From Archangium violaceum (GTDB taxonomy: Bacteria; Myxococcota; Myxococcia; Myxococcales; Myxococcaceae): a stretch of 64,000 bases of DNA. The notes under the pieces are model-generated. The model was not told the DNA's origin, did not search any database, and saw only the letters and a program-made list of their open reading frames with translations. The first letter of the stretch is position 1. The number at the start of each line of letters is the position of its first letter. The position numbers were made by a program, and so were the translations under genes. The stretch is taken from assembly GCF_016887565.1 (NCBI RefSeq), contig NZ_CP069396.1, positions 7,546,001 through 7,610,000 of the forward strand, given 5' to 3'. Positions 27,360 through 35,065 of this stretch are shown here, piece by piece.

Positions 27360-28088
27360 ATGTACTCGCAAGATTCCTACGACGCGGGAGTCTACTGGGC
27401 GTGCCGCAGGGAATCCGCCGAGGAGTGCGCCCGTCGCGCGGAGTCCTTCTTCCGCCTTCTTTCGTCCTGTGACCCCATCTATGCCGACTGGTTCGAGCAG
27501 GCGAACTCACTCAAGAAGGCACTCCAGCTCCGATTCGAGCCCAACTACGAAACGTTTCTGCGCTTCTTCAAGAAGAAGGCGTACCAGAACGGCCCGGGAG
27601 AGATTTCCTTCTCGGCATGGACAGGGCACGAGGAGGACGGACGCGGCGGCGCGGTGAGCCTCACGTGCGGCGCCTGCTCGAAGTTCTACAGCAACGTCTG
27701 TTTCCTCTACCTGCCCTGGGCGGGACCGGAAGAGGAGCGTGTACTCACCGTGCCCGTTCTGACCCAGGTGATGCGTGCCTTGATTCTGGCCTGGGAACCG
27801 GATGATGGTGGAGTCTTCTCGGACGCCTACCAGAGACTGCGAAACGAACCCGTGGGCCCTCCCCGTACGGGCTGGCTGATGTATTTCTCACGCCGCCGAG
27901 GAGAGGTGCCGGCCCTGCCAGAGCCCGTACGTGTCGAGCCGGTGGAGGACAAGGGCACACTCGTCATCCTCACTCCGGAGCGCTTCACCGTGGACGACCC
28001 GGCACACGTCGCCCTGGCCAGTGAAGTACGCGCGGTGCTCGACCGAGCGGGATTGCTGAAGGAGTACGAACCGGCCCCCGCCCATTGA
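27360..28088 (+). CDS. Imm52-type immunity protein (SitI-like)
   Basis: 242-residue cytoplasmic protein starting 9 nt after the toxin stop. The opening (YDAGVYWACRRESAEECARR) and the DPIYADWFEQANSLKKAL segment fit the Imm52 immunity family, which is often paired with Tox-REase-5 toxins. It should bind and block the nuclease tip of the upstream lipoprotein in the producer and its siblings. No signal peptide or membrane segment is seen, consistent with protection against a toxin that acts on cytoplasmic DNA. The ATG at 27360 is the first in frame. It converges on the lipoprotein gene at 28124 with 35 nt between. Confidence 0.78.
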   Translation: MYSQDSYDAGVYWACRRESAEECARRAESFFRLLSSCDPIYADWFEQANSLKKALQLRFEPNYETFLRFFKKKAYQNGPGEISFSAWTGHEEDGRGGAVSLTCGACSKFYSNVCFLYLPWAGPEEERVLTVPVLTQVMRALILAWEPDDGGVFSDAYQRLRNEPVGPPRTGWLMYFSRRRGEVPALPEPVRVEPVEDKGTLVILTPERFTVDDPAHVALASEVRAVLDRAGLLKEYEPAPAH

Positions 28089-28123
28089 CCGGGGTCGGGG
28101 GCCCGTTTCCGTTCCGCCGCCCC

Positions 28124-29101
28124 TCAGTACACGACGAGCGGGTGCGGGGCGTAGTAGCCGACGATGGTGAGCACCGGCAGCTTGGGGGCCGCCTCGTCGT
28201 CGTCGTCGCCGCTCGAGGTGATGCGCATCCCGTCGAAGCGCGCGAGCACCACGAAGTCCTTGCCCGGCGCGAAGAAGGGATCCGGCTGCGCCAGGCGGCC
28301 GAGGGCCTCACGGCCGGTCTCGTCGGCCAGGTTGTCGAAGCGCTGCACCGTGGTCGAGCTCTGCTCCCGCTCGCTGGTGGAGAGCTGCCCGCCCAGGTTG
28401 GCGCGACCCAGCATCCCCGCGTCGCCACCCACCGTGCCGGAGCGGATCGACGCCGTGTCCTTGCGCGTCGAGTACCCCACCGGCTGCTCACTGGCCACCG
28501 ACGTCAGCCCCTGCTCGACGAGCCACACCGTGGGCTTGTCCCCCTCGCTGCGCACGTCCGCCACCTGGGCGCGCAGCAGCAGGTAGCGGCCCTTGTACAC
28601 CTCGGGCTGCGCCACGGCGGCCGTCAGCCCGAAGATGGGCACCTTGCGCGCGTGCAGCAGCCGCAGGTCTCCCTCCACGCTGCCTCCACGCTGCGCCACC
28701 ACCTGGGCCAGCAGCTGCGCTGCATCCGGCCGGGTCCGCAGCTCCTCGGCCCACGCGTTGCCCAGCACCGCGCCCAGCAGCGTGAAGTGGGTGCCCTCCA
28801 CGCAGGACTTCAGCGCCGTCCAGGCATCGTCGCGCGAGGTGGGCAGCAGCCTGCGCGCCGCCGCCTCGCACTGCGCCGGAATCGTGAAGCGCGTCGCATA
28901 CGCCTTGGGCTCCACCAGCGGCGCGGGCTCCGTCCGGGCCGCGGGCGCTGGCCGCCCCTGCGCCGCGAACGAGTCGGGCACCGCTGTCTCCTCCACCGTG
29001 TGCGTGTGCCTCGTCGAGCCACACCCCACCACGGCCAGCGTGCACAGCAGGGCCGCGCTCGAGCGCGCGGCCACCTTCGAGAGCTTCTGGAGGGTCGACA
29101 T
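28124..29101 (-). CDS. Hypothetical lipoprotein
   Basis: 325-residue exported protein with a lipobox (LAVVGC, Cys about 27) and a Pro/Ala-rich stretch. The rest is a mixed domain (FTIPAQCEAAARRLLPTSRDDAW; VYKGRYLLLRAQVADVRSEG; FFAPGKDFVVLARFDG) that I cannot place in a family. The strand-rich middle resembles OB-like or secretin-pilotin folds only loosely. The ATG at 29101 has GAGGAA 5 nt upstream; an in-frame ATG nearer 29131 would add a few residues. It follows the 29131-29652 gene by about 30 nt and is probably cotranscribed with it. Confidence 0.75.
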   Translation of the reverse strand: MSTLQKLSKVAARSSAALLCTLAVVGCGSTRHTHTVEETAVPDSFAAQGRPAPAARTEPAPLVEPKAYATRFTIPAQCEAAARRLLPTSRDDAWTALKSCVEGTHFTLLGAVLGNAWAEELRTRPDAAQLLAQVVAQRGGSVEGDLRLLHARKVPIFGLTAAVAQPEVYKGRYLLLRAQVADVRSEGDKPTVWLVEQGLTSVASEQPVGYSTRKDTASIRSGTVGGDAGMLGRANLGGQLSTSEREQSSTTVQRFDNLADETGREALGRLAQPDPFFAPGKDFVVLARFDGMRITSSGDDDDEAAPKLPVLTIVGYYAPHPLVVY

Positions 29102-29130
29102 GGTTCCTCGTTCCATTCCGCCGGCCGCCA

Positions 29131-29652
29131 TCACAGCGACCCCGCGGACTTGTCCGGCTCCTGGGTCGGGCGGGACAGGGAGGCCACCGTCGCCCTCATG
29201 GTGACGTCCTGCAGCAGCTCGGACAGTTGGTGGTAGCAGTGCCGCGCGGCCGGCGCGAAGCGGCCCTTCGCGTCGATGATGGGCAGCTTCCCCTCCAGGC
29301 CACAGGCGTCCTCGGTGGTGTCGGCGTACTTGCGCTCGCACAGCGCCACGAGGTTCTTGTCCGTCGCGCTTCCCGAGGGCGGCTTCGCTGCCTGCGCGCA
29401 CAGCGTGTGGCCGATGTCCTTGAGCGTGCGGACGTTGCTGGCCGCCTGCGCCTGCACATCGGTGGAGGACGGAGCGGTCACCTCGGCCTCGAAGACACAT
29501 TCGCGGCCCGCCCGCAGCGTCTCCACCGTGCAGGCCCAGGCCGTTGGCGACTCATCCGCCTTGGGAGGCGCGGCGAGCGCATCGGGCGACAGCTTCGCGC
29601 CAGGGGCGTCGGGAGCCGAACAGAGAAGGGCAAGGATTACAGCGGTGATCAT
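29131..29652 (-). CDS. Small secreted hypothetical protein
   Basis: 173 residues with a short signal peptide (MITAVILALLCSAPDAPGAK). The mature part has five cysteines, including two in WACTVETLRAGRECVFEAEV and others further on (HTLCAQ, LCERK, EDACGLEG), suggesting disulfides. No family is recognised. It is the first gene of a two-gene minus-strand unit with the lipoprotein at 28124, and diverges from the lipoprotein at 29855 across about 200 nt in which I see no clear promoter. Confidence 0.7.
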   Translation of the reverse strand: MITAVILALLCSAPDAPGAKLSPDALAAPPKADESPTAWACTVETLRAGRECVFEAEVTAPSSTDVQAQAASNVRTLKDIGHTLCAQAAKPPSGSATDKNLVALCERKYADTTEDACGLEGKLPIIDAKGRFAPAARHCYHQLSELLQDVTMRATVASLSRPTQEPDKSAGSL

Positions 29653-29854
29653 GGTGCCCCCAGAGTAGGACCAACTCGTCTCGTACTCAAACCCGACCCC
29701 GGGGCGCCAGGCAACCGGGAGTTCGCCTCGTGCATGGTGGCAATCACTGACTAGCTTCCATTCGTTGCAACCAGACATCTGGTGACAGGTGTCTCGGGGT
29801 CCGGCGTCCCCGGGCCAGGGCCGGAGGATGGCGTGCTCCGGAGGGGGGTGGCCC

Positions 29855-30835
29855 ATGCGGTCTTCCGTGCGAAAGCGTGCCGTCACGCGGCTCCTGTTGG
29901 TGTGTGTCCTGCTGTGCTCCTGCGACGGCCCGGTCATCCTCCGGGGACCCGCCGCACGGCCCGATCTGGTCGAGGGTCCACTGCCGGTGAAGCTCTCCAT
30001 CCAGGCGGTGGATCCCTCTGGAGGGGCGCTCACCTACACCTGGAAGCAGTGGCCCGAGTCTCCCGAGGGGACGTTCAGTGATCCCGGCTCGCCCTCGCCC
30101 ACCTGGCTGGCTCCGGTGGTGCGGACGACGAAGCTCTTCACGCTGCGCGTCACCGTGGCGGACGCGCACGGAGGCACCACGCAGGCCGAGGTGCAGGTGA
30201 AGGTCCAGCCCCCGTCGGAGCGGAGCAATCGAGCCCCGGTATTCGCCGGGGAACCCGGGGCGTCTCCCTCCCAGGTGAGGGCCGGGGACACCCTCACCCT
30301 GTCGGCGCTGGCGCATGATCCGGACGGAGATGCCCTCACGTACCTCTGGCGCCAGCTCGGGCCCGGGCCCCAGGGCACCTTCGTGTCGGGCCCGGAGGGA
30401 GCGAGCGTCACCTGGTACTCGCCCGAGGTGGGCACCGGGACGGACTTCTCCTTCGAGGTGCTCGTCTCGGACGGCCATGGCGCCCCGGTACGCCGGATGG
30501 TGACCGTGCCGGTGCGGATGCCCAGGTACGCCGAGGACATCCAGGTGCTCTGGGACTCGCTGTGCACCCGGTGTCACGGCCGGAGCGGCGGGTTGGATCT
30601 CTCGCCGGGCCAGAGCCACGCGGCGCTCGTCGGGGTGAAGGCCCTGACCCGGGGCTGCACCGACTGCCTGCGGGTGGACCCCGGCAACCCGGAGGAGTCC
30701 GCGCTCGTGATGAAGCTCTCCGGCACGCGCTGTGGCAGCCGCATGCCGCGCAACGACCCGGACTACTTCGACACCCACCCGGGCGAGCTCGTGCGCATCC
30801 GCTCGTGGATCCTCGGCGGAGCGGCGGAGGACTGA
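29855..30835 (+). CDS. PKD-like lipoprotein with c-type heme motif
   Basis: 326-residue exported protein. The signal peptide has a lipobox (LLCSC). Two PKD/cadherin-like beta domains follow; repeated phrases are LTYTWKQWPESPEGTFSD and LTYLWRQLGPGPQGTFVS, each with a D-x-x-G-x-x-LTY turn. The last 100 residues hold a single CTRCH (CxxCH) heme-attachment motif, a CTDC pair, and Met candidates for the distal ligand (ALVMKLSGTRC, GSRMPRNDPDYF), as in planctomycete-type cytochrome c domains. Electron transfer or redox sensing at the envelope is possible. The ATG at 29855 is preferred because GGAGGGGGGT precedes it; upstream in-frame ATGs would mask the signal peptide. Confidence 0.8.
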   Translation: MRSSVRKRAVTRLLLVCVLLCSCDGPVILRGPAARPDLVEGPLPVKLSIQAVDPSGGALTYTWKQWPESPEGTFSDPGSPSPTWLAPVVRTTKLFTLRVTVADAHGGTTQAEVQVKVQPPSERSNRAPVFAGEPGASPSQVRAGDTLTLSALAHDPDGDALTYLWRQLGPGPQGTFVSGPEGASVTWYSPEVGTGTDFSFEVLVSDGHGAPVRRMVTVPVRMPRYAEDIQVLWDSLCTRCHGRSGGLDLSPGQSHAALVGVKALTRGCTDCLRVDPGNPEESALVMKLSGTRCGSRMPRNDPDYFDTHPGELVRIRSWILGGAAED

Positions 30836-30934
30836 TCCCCCTCCCCTGTCAAGCCCGCTCGCCTGCCCACCGGGACTCCAGGCGTATGCTTCGTTCTGGA
30901 AATTCCGGTTTTGGACAGTTAGACTGGGCGGCCC

Positions 30935-33900
30935 GTGGCTGCGCGAGACTCACAGTCCTGGGGCCATCGATTGTGGCCCGCGGCGACGTTCCAGTTCGCC
31001 CTCATCGCCAGCGTGACGCAGCTGAAGACGGCTGCCAACGCGCTCGTCCTGTCACGCTTCGAGTCGCACACGATGCCCTACCTGTACCTGGTGGGCGCGT
31101 TGCTCGTGGCGGCGCTGACGGTGCTTCCGCGCAAGGAGCCCCACGCGCGCAGTGAGTCCCTCAGCATCCTCACCGGGGTGGGAGCGCTGATGGTGCTGGG
31201 GCTGGCCACGGGCGTGTCCGTGGGCCAGCGGATTCCGGCGCTGGTGCTGTACCTCTTCGTGGACGCCTTCACGACGTTCATCTCCCTGCGCTTCTGGGGG
31301 CGGATGGCGTCGGCCTTCGACGCGCGAGAGGCCCGGCGGGCCTTCACCGTGCTCAACGGCATCGGCATGGCGGGAGGCATGCTGGGGGGACTGCTGGTGC
31401 AGGGACTGGCCGAGCGGCTCGGCACCGCGGCCATCGTGGCGGGCGGAGCGCTGTCCCTGTGCGCCGCGGCGGTGGCCATCCACTTCCACCAGAGCGAGGC
31501 GCCCCAGCCGCGCGGCCGCCACCTGGCCCCCTCCGTCGCGGCCTGGGAGTACCTGGCCACCAGCAGCTATGCCCGCGTGCTGGCAGCGCTCGGGGTGAGC
31601 TTCGCGCTGCTGTCCTCCTTCGTGGACTACCTCTTCCGCCTGCGCGTGGCGCGCACCCTCAGCGAGGACGGGCTGGCGGCGCTCTTCGGCTCGCTGCAGC
31701 TGTGGATCGGCCTGGTGTGCGTCATCTTCCAGCTCCTGCTGGCCGAGCGGCTGCTCAAGCGGCTGGGGCTGATGCGCTACCTGGCGCTGCTGCCGGGAGC
31801 CATGGCGCCGCTGGCGGTGGCCTCGCTGGTGACGAAGGAGCTGTGGCCGGTACACCTGCTGCGGCTGCTGGAGAACGCGGTGAACTACTCGCTGCTGCCG
31901 GTGGGCGTGCAGCTGCTGTACGCGGCGGTGCCGGACACCGAGCGCGAGGCGCTGCGCGGCGCGGTGGACGGGCTGCTGCGCAAGGGCGGCACGGTGCTGG
32001 CGGGCGTGCTGCTCATCGGCGCGGGCCGCTCGGCCGACGGCCGCACCATGGCGCTGGCGGTGGTGGGCCTGTGCGGACTGCTCGGCGTGCTGCTGCTGCG
32101 CCTGCGGCCGGCCTACGTGGAGGCGCTGGGTGAGCAGGTGGGCGCCCAGGACGAGGAGGAGCTGGGCCGGGAGGATCGCCGGTTGCTGGTGGAGGCGCTG
32201 GGCTCGAGCGCGCCGGATCGCGTGCTGCACGCGATGGAGATCATGGCGCAGGAGGGGCTGCCCCTGCGGCCCCACCTGCCCGTGCTGCTGCGCCACTCGC
32301 ACGAGCGGGTCCAGGAGCGCGCCGTGACCCTGGCGCAGGAGCTGGAGGCCACCGAGACGGCGCCGCTGCTGGAGGAGCTGGTCACCCAGGGCACCCGCCG
32401 TCCCAGGGACAGCGCGGTGTGGGCGCTGGCGAAGCTGGCGCCGGAGCGGGCCGAGGTGCTGCTGCCACCGCTATTGCAGAGCCCGGACGTGGGGCTGCGC
32501 TGCGCGGCCATTGGCGCCCTGCTGAGCACCCGGTGGCGCGCGGCGGCGCTCGTGTCGCTGGGAGCGCTGGCGGCGCGTGGCTCGCAGGCCCCGGTGGCGG
32601 ATCGCCGCGAGGTGGCCCGGCTCTTCGGCCGGCTGGGAGATCAGAGCTACACGCCCATGCTGACGACGTTCCTGGGCGATCTGGACAGCTCGGTGCGGCG
32701 GGTGGCGGTGCGCTCCGTGGGCGAGGGCGGCTACGTGAAGCTGGCGCCCCGGCTGCTGACGTACCTCACCTGGCGCGAGGAGCGGCGCGAGGCGCGCGAG
32801 GCCCTGGCCGCCCTGGGCGACGAGGTGACGCCGCTGCTGGAGGCCACGCTCAATGACCTGTCCGCGCCGCTGACCATGCGGCTGCAGGTGCCGCGCGTGC
32901 TGCGCCGCATCGGGACGCCGGCGGCGTTGCACGCCCTGCTCTTCTCCAACGTGCGCGACGATGCCCGGCTGCACTTCCGCATCGGCGCGGAGCTGTCGCG
33001 CCTGCGCGACGAGCACCCCGAGCACCCGGTGGACGAGGATCGCGTCCGCGAGGCGCTCGTGCGGCGCCGCGACGTGTACCGGGCCATGGTGGGGCCCTTC
33101 CGCGACTTGCGCGCGGAGCTGGGGGACCACTCGCTGCTCACGCGCGTGGTGGGAGACCGGTTGGATCAGGCGCTGGAGCTGTCCTTCTTCCTGCTGGGCC
33201 TGCTGCACCCGCCCCAGGTGATGCGGCGCGTGCACCAGCACGTGGCGGGACAGGACGCGCGGCGGCGGGCGTACGCGCTGGAGCTGCTGGAGACGCTCAC
33301 CAACGAGGAGGACCGGTCGCTGGTGCGGGAGCAGGTGGAGTCGCACCACCGGGATCTTCCCCCGGGCACGCCGGGCCAGTTGGAGGCGCACCTCGCGTGG
33401 CTGTGCCGCAGCGAGGATGTGATGCTGCGCGCGTGCGCGCGCTACGTGGCGGGAAGGATCGGCATGGACCTGCCGCCCGCCCAAGAGGGAGACATGAGCC
33501 AGGCGACGGTGCAGAAGCTGTTCCTCCTCGAGGAGGTGCACGTCTTCTCGCAGAGCGACGTGGACGACGTGGCGGCGGTGGCGGCGATCGCCCGCGAGGC
33601 GCGCTTCCGCGCGGGCGAGCGCGTCTACAGCCAGGGAGATCCGGGTGACGCGCTCTACGTCATCATCGAGGGCTCGGTGGACGCGCTCAGCAACGGCGAG
33701 CACGTGCTGCGGATGAAGGCCAAGGAGACGTTCGGCGACCTGAGCCTGCTGGACGGCGCGCCCCGCCCCAACGACATCATCGCGGTGGAGGACACGCGGG
33801 TGCTGGTCATCGACCGGCGCGACTTCCTCGATCTGCTGGCGGACCGTCCGGAGCTGCTGACGGGCTTCTTCCGCGCGGTGAGCCAGCAGATGCGCGCCTT

Positions 33901-34003
33901 CATCCAGTCGGCCGAGACGCGCCAGACGGGCGAGGTGGTGGAGCTGAAGAAGGAGGAGGGAGCGCCCCCGGAGCCGGAGCAGAAGCGGCCCCTGGCGGGC
34001 TAG
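30935..34003 (+). CDS. Npt-like transporter fused to HEAT repeats and cNMP-binding domain
   Basis: 1022-residue protein. Residues of about 15-410 have roughly twelve hydrophobic segments with an ADP/ATP-translocase-like or MFS-like layout. Residues of about 430-850 are HEAT-like helical repeats (RHSHERVQERAVTLAQELEA, DLDSSVRRVAVRSVGEGG). Residues of about 860-990 form a cyclic-nucleotide-binding-like domain (FRAGERVYSQGDPGDALYVI, FGDLSLLDGAPRPNDIIA, with the conserved FGDxSLLDxxPR motif). Similar fusions occur in delta-proteobacteria, where the transporter part is called Npt1/Npt2-like; actual transport has not been shown there to my knowledge. GTG start at 30935. The 3' end overlaps the opposite-strand gene at 33900 by 104 nt. 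Confidence 0.8.
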   Translation: MAARDSQSWGHRLWPAATFQFALIASVTQLKTAANALVLSRFESHTMPYLYLVGALLVAALTVLPRKEPHARSESLSILTGVGALMVLGLATGVSVGQRIPALVLYLFVDAFTTFISLRFWGRMASAFDAREARRAFTVLNGIGMAGGMLGGLLVQGLAERLGTAAIVAGGALSLCAAAVAIHFHQSEAPQPRGRHLAPSVAAWEYLATSSYARVLAALGVSFALLSSFVDYLFRLRVARTLSEDGLAALFGSLQLWIGLVCVIFQLLLAERLLKRLGLMRYLALLPGAMAPLAVASLVTKELWPVHLLRLLENAVNYSLLPVGVQLLYAAVPDTEREALRGAVDGLLRKGGTVLAGVLLIGAGRSADGRTMALAVVGLCGLLGVLLLRLRPAYVEALGEQVGAQDEEELGREDRRLLVEALGSSAPDRVLHAMEIMAQEGLPLRPHLPVLLRHSHERVQERAVTLAQELEATETAPLLEELVTQGTRRPRDSAVWALAKLAPERAEVLLPPLLQSPDVGLRCAAIGALLSTRWRAAALVSLGALAARGSQAPVADRREVARLFGRLGDQSYTPMLTTFLGDLDSSVRRVAVRSVGEGGYVKLAPRLLTYLTWREERREAREALAALGDEVTPLLEATLNDLSAPLTMRLQVPRVLRRIGTPAALHALLFSNVRDDARLHFRIGAELSRLRDEHPEHPVDEDRVREALVRRRDVYRAMVGPFRDLRAELGDHSLLTRVVGDRLDQALELSFFLLGLLHPPQVMRRVHQHVAGQDARRRAYALELLETLTNEEDRSLVREQVESHHRDLPPGTPGQLEAHLAWLCRSEDVMLRACARYVAGRIGMDLPPAQEGDMSQATVQKLFLLEEVHVFSQSDVDDVAAVAAIAREARFRAGERVYSQGDPGDALYVIIEGSVDALSNGEHVLRMKAKETFGDLSLLDGAPRPNDIIAVEDTRVLVIDRRDFLDLLADRPELLTGFFRAVSQQMRAFIQSAETRQTGEVVELKKEEGAPPEPEQKRPLAG

Positions 34004-34994
34004 CCGCGAGGAGGTGGGTGGCGGCCACGGGGATGACGGGCCGGAGGAAGCACTTCACCAGCGGGAGCACCGCCAGCGCCCGCCCCACCGCGAGCCCACT
34101 GAGCACCCAGGGCTGCCGCTCCACGCTGGCGGCCGGGGAGAACAGGGGCCGGGTGTGTTTCGTCCACATCGAGCCGTACTTGCCGAACGGTCCCCACCGC
34201 AAAAGCGGAATGCGCGAGGCCAACCACCCCCAGCCTCGCAGGAACCAGGGCTCTCGCGGCTCCGTCTCGGCCCAGGCCCGGGCGCTCTTGCCAGCGGTGT
34301 AGACCACGAACCACCAGGCGCCCCAGAGGGACAGCATCACCGGGAAGAGCAGCGTCCCACCCGGGATGACCTTCTTGGCGGCCCAGAGCAGCGGCAACCC
34401 GAGGGAGAACACCACCAGCGCCTGCCAGCGGCGCCTCATCTTCTTCCCCAGCCACTGGGTATTGAGCCGGACGCGCGGGGTGAGCGGTTCATCCTCTGGC
34501 ACCTGACCCATCTTCAGGCTCAGCTCGCGGGTGAGCGCCGTGTGGTAGTCGCGCGAAAGGGCGATGACGATCCACTGGGGAATCTGTAGCGAGGAGTAGA
34601 GCGCCGCCCAGTACACGAACTGCCTGTTCCACGCGTCGGGCCTGAGGGACTCCACGGCGTCCTCACCCGAGGAGCCCGAGCACGACACCGCCAGCGCCAG
34701 GACGACGACCGCCTGGGTGACACACACCATCAGGTACCGCCGCCGGACCTCCCTGTCCGCCAGGAGGACCCGCATCAGGTGGAACGGCAGGCAGAGGCCA
34801 TGGACGAACTGGCCCACCCGGTCCGTTGGGGCTGAAACCTTCCCGGGTTGGAAGTGTCCGGCGCCTCGACGCACGTCCTCCCATACCGGCCGCTCGGGAG
34901 CGGAGGACGGCGCGGAATCAGGAGGTGGGACGTCCTTCTGACGGCTCAGCACGCCGCGGACGCTAGCACGGCGTGACACGAGAGTGCCCGCCAC
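33900..34994 (-). CDS. Integral membrane protein overlapping antisense to the Npt-like gene
   Basis: 364 residues with about six hydrophobic segments (near 85-105, 130-150, 195-215, 220-240, 305-340). The C-terminal tail is low-complexity Pro/Ala/Ser and is encoded inside the last 104 nt of the opposite gene, so its sequence is at least partly dictated by that gene. No family is recognised. The GTG at 34994 gives the longest reading; a later GTG at 34952 also works and neither has a convincing ribosome site. It diverges from the phosphoesterase gene at 35066. Confidence 0.65.
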   Translation of the reverse strand: MAGTLVSRRASVRGVLSRQKDVPPPDSAPSSAPERPVWEDVRRGAGHFQPGKVSAPTDRVGQFVHGLCLPFHLMRVLLADREVRRRYLMVCVTQAVVVLALAVSCSGSSGEDAVESLRPDAWNRQFVYWAALYSSLQIPQWIVIALSRDYHTALTRELSLKMGQVPEDEPLTPRVRLNTQWLGKKMRRRWQALVVFSLGLPLLWAAKKVIPGGTLLFPVMLSLWGAWWFVVYTAGKSARAWAETEPREPWFLRGWGWLASRIPLLRWGPFGKYGSMWTKHTRPLFSPAASVERQPWVLSGLAVGRALAVLPLVKCFLRPVIPVAATHLLAASPPGAASAPAPGALPPPSSAPPPRPSGASRPTG

Positions 34995-35065
34995 CCCTTT
35001 TTGACGATCCCCGGGGGGAGGTGTGCTATTCGCGCGGGCGTATCGCCAACAATCCAGGTGCCCTC

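Noticed and set aside
25291-28088. Ordinary type II toxin-antitoxin module
   Set aside because: The first gene is a large lipoprotein with the nuclease at its end and the second is an immunity-type protein, so polymorphic toxin logic fits better.
34973-35065. Longer N-terminus for the UshA-type gene
   Set aside because: The extra residues precede a good signal peptide and ribosome site at 35066 and overlap the divergent gene.
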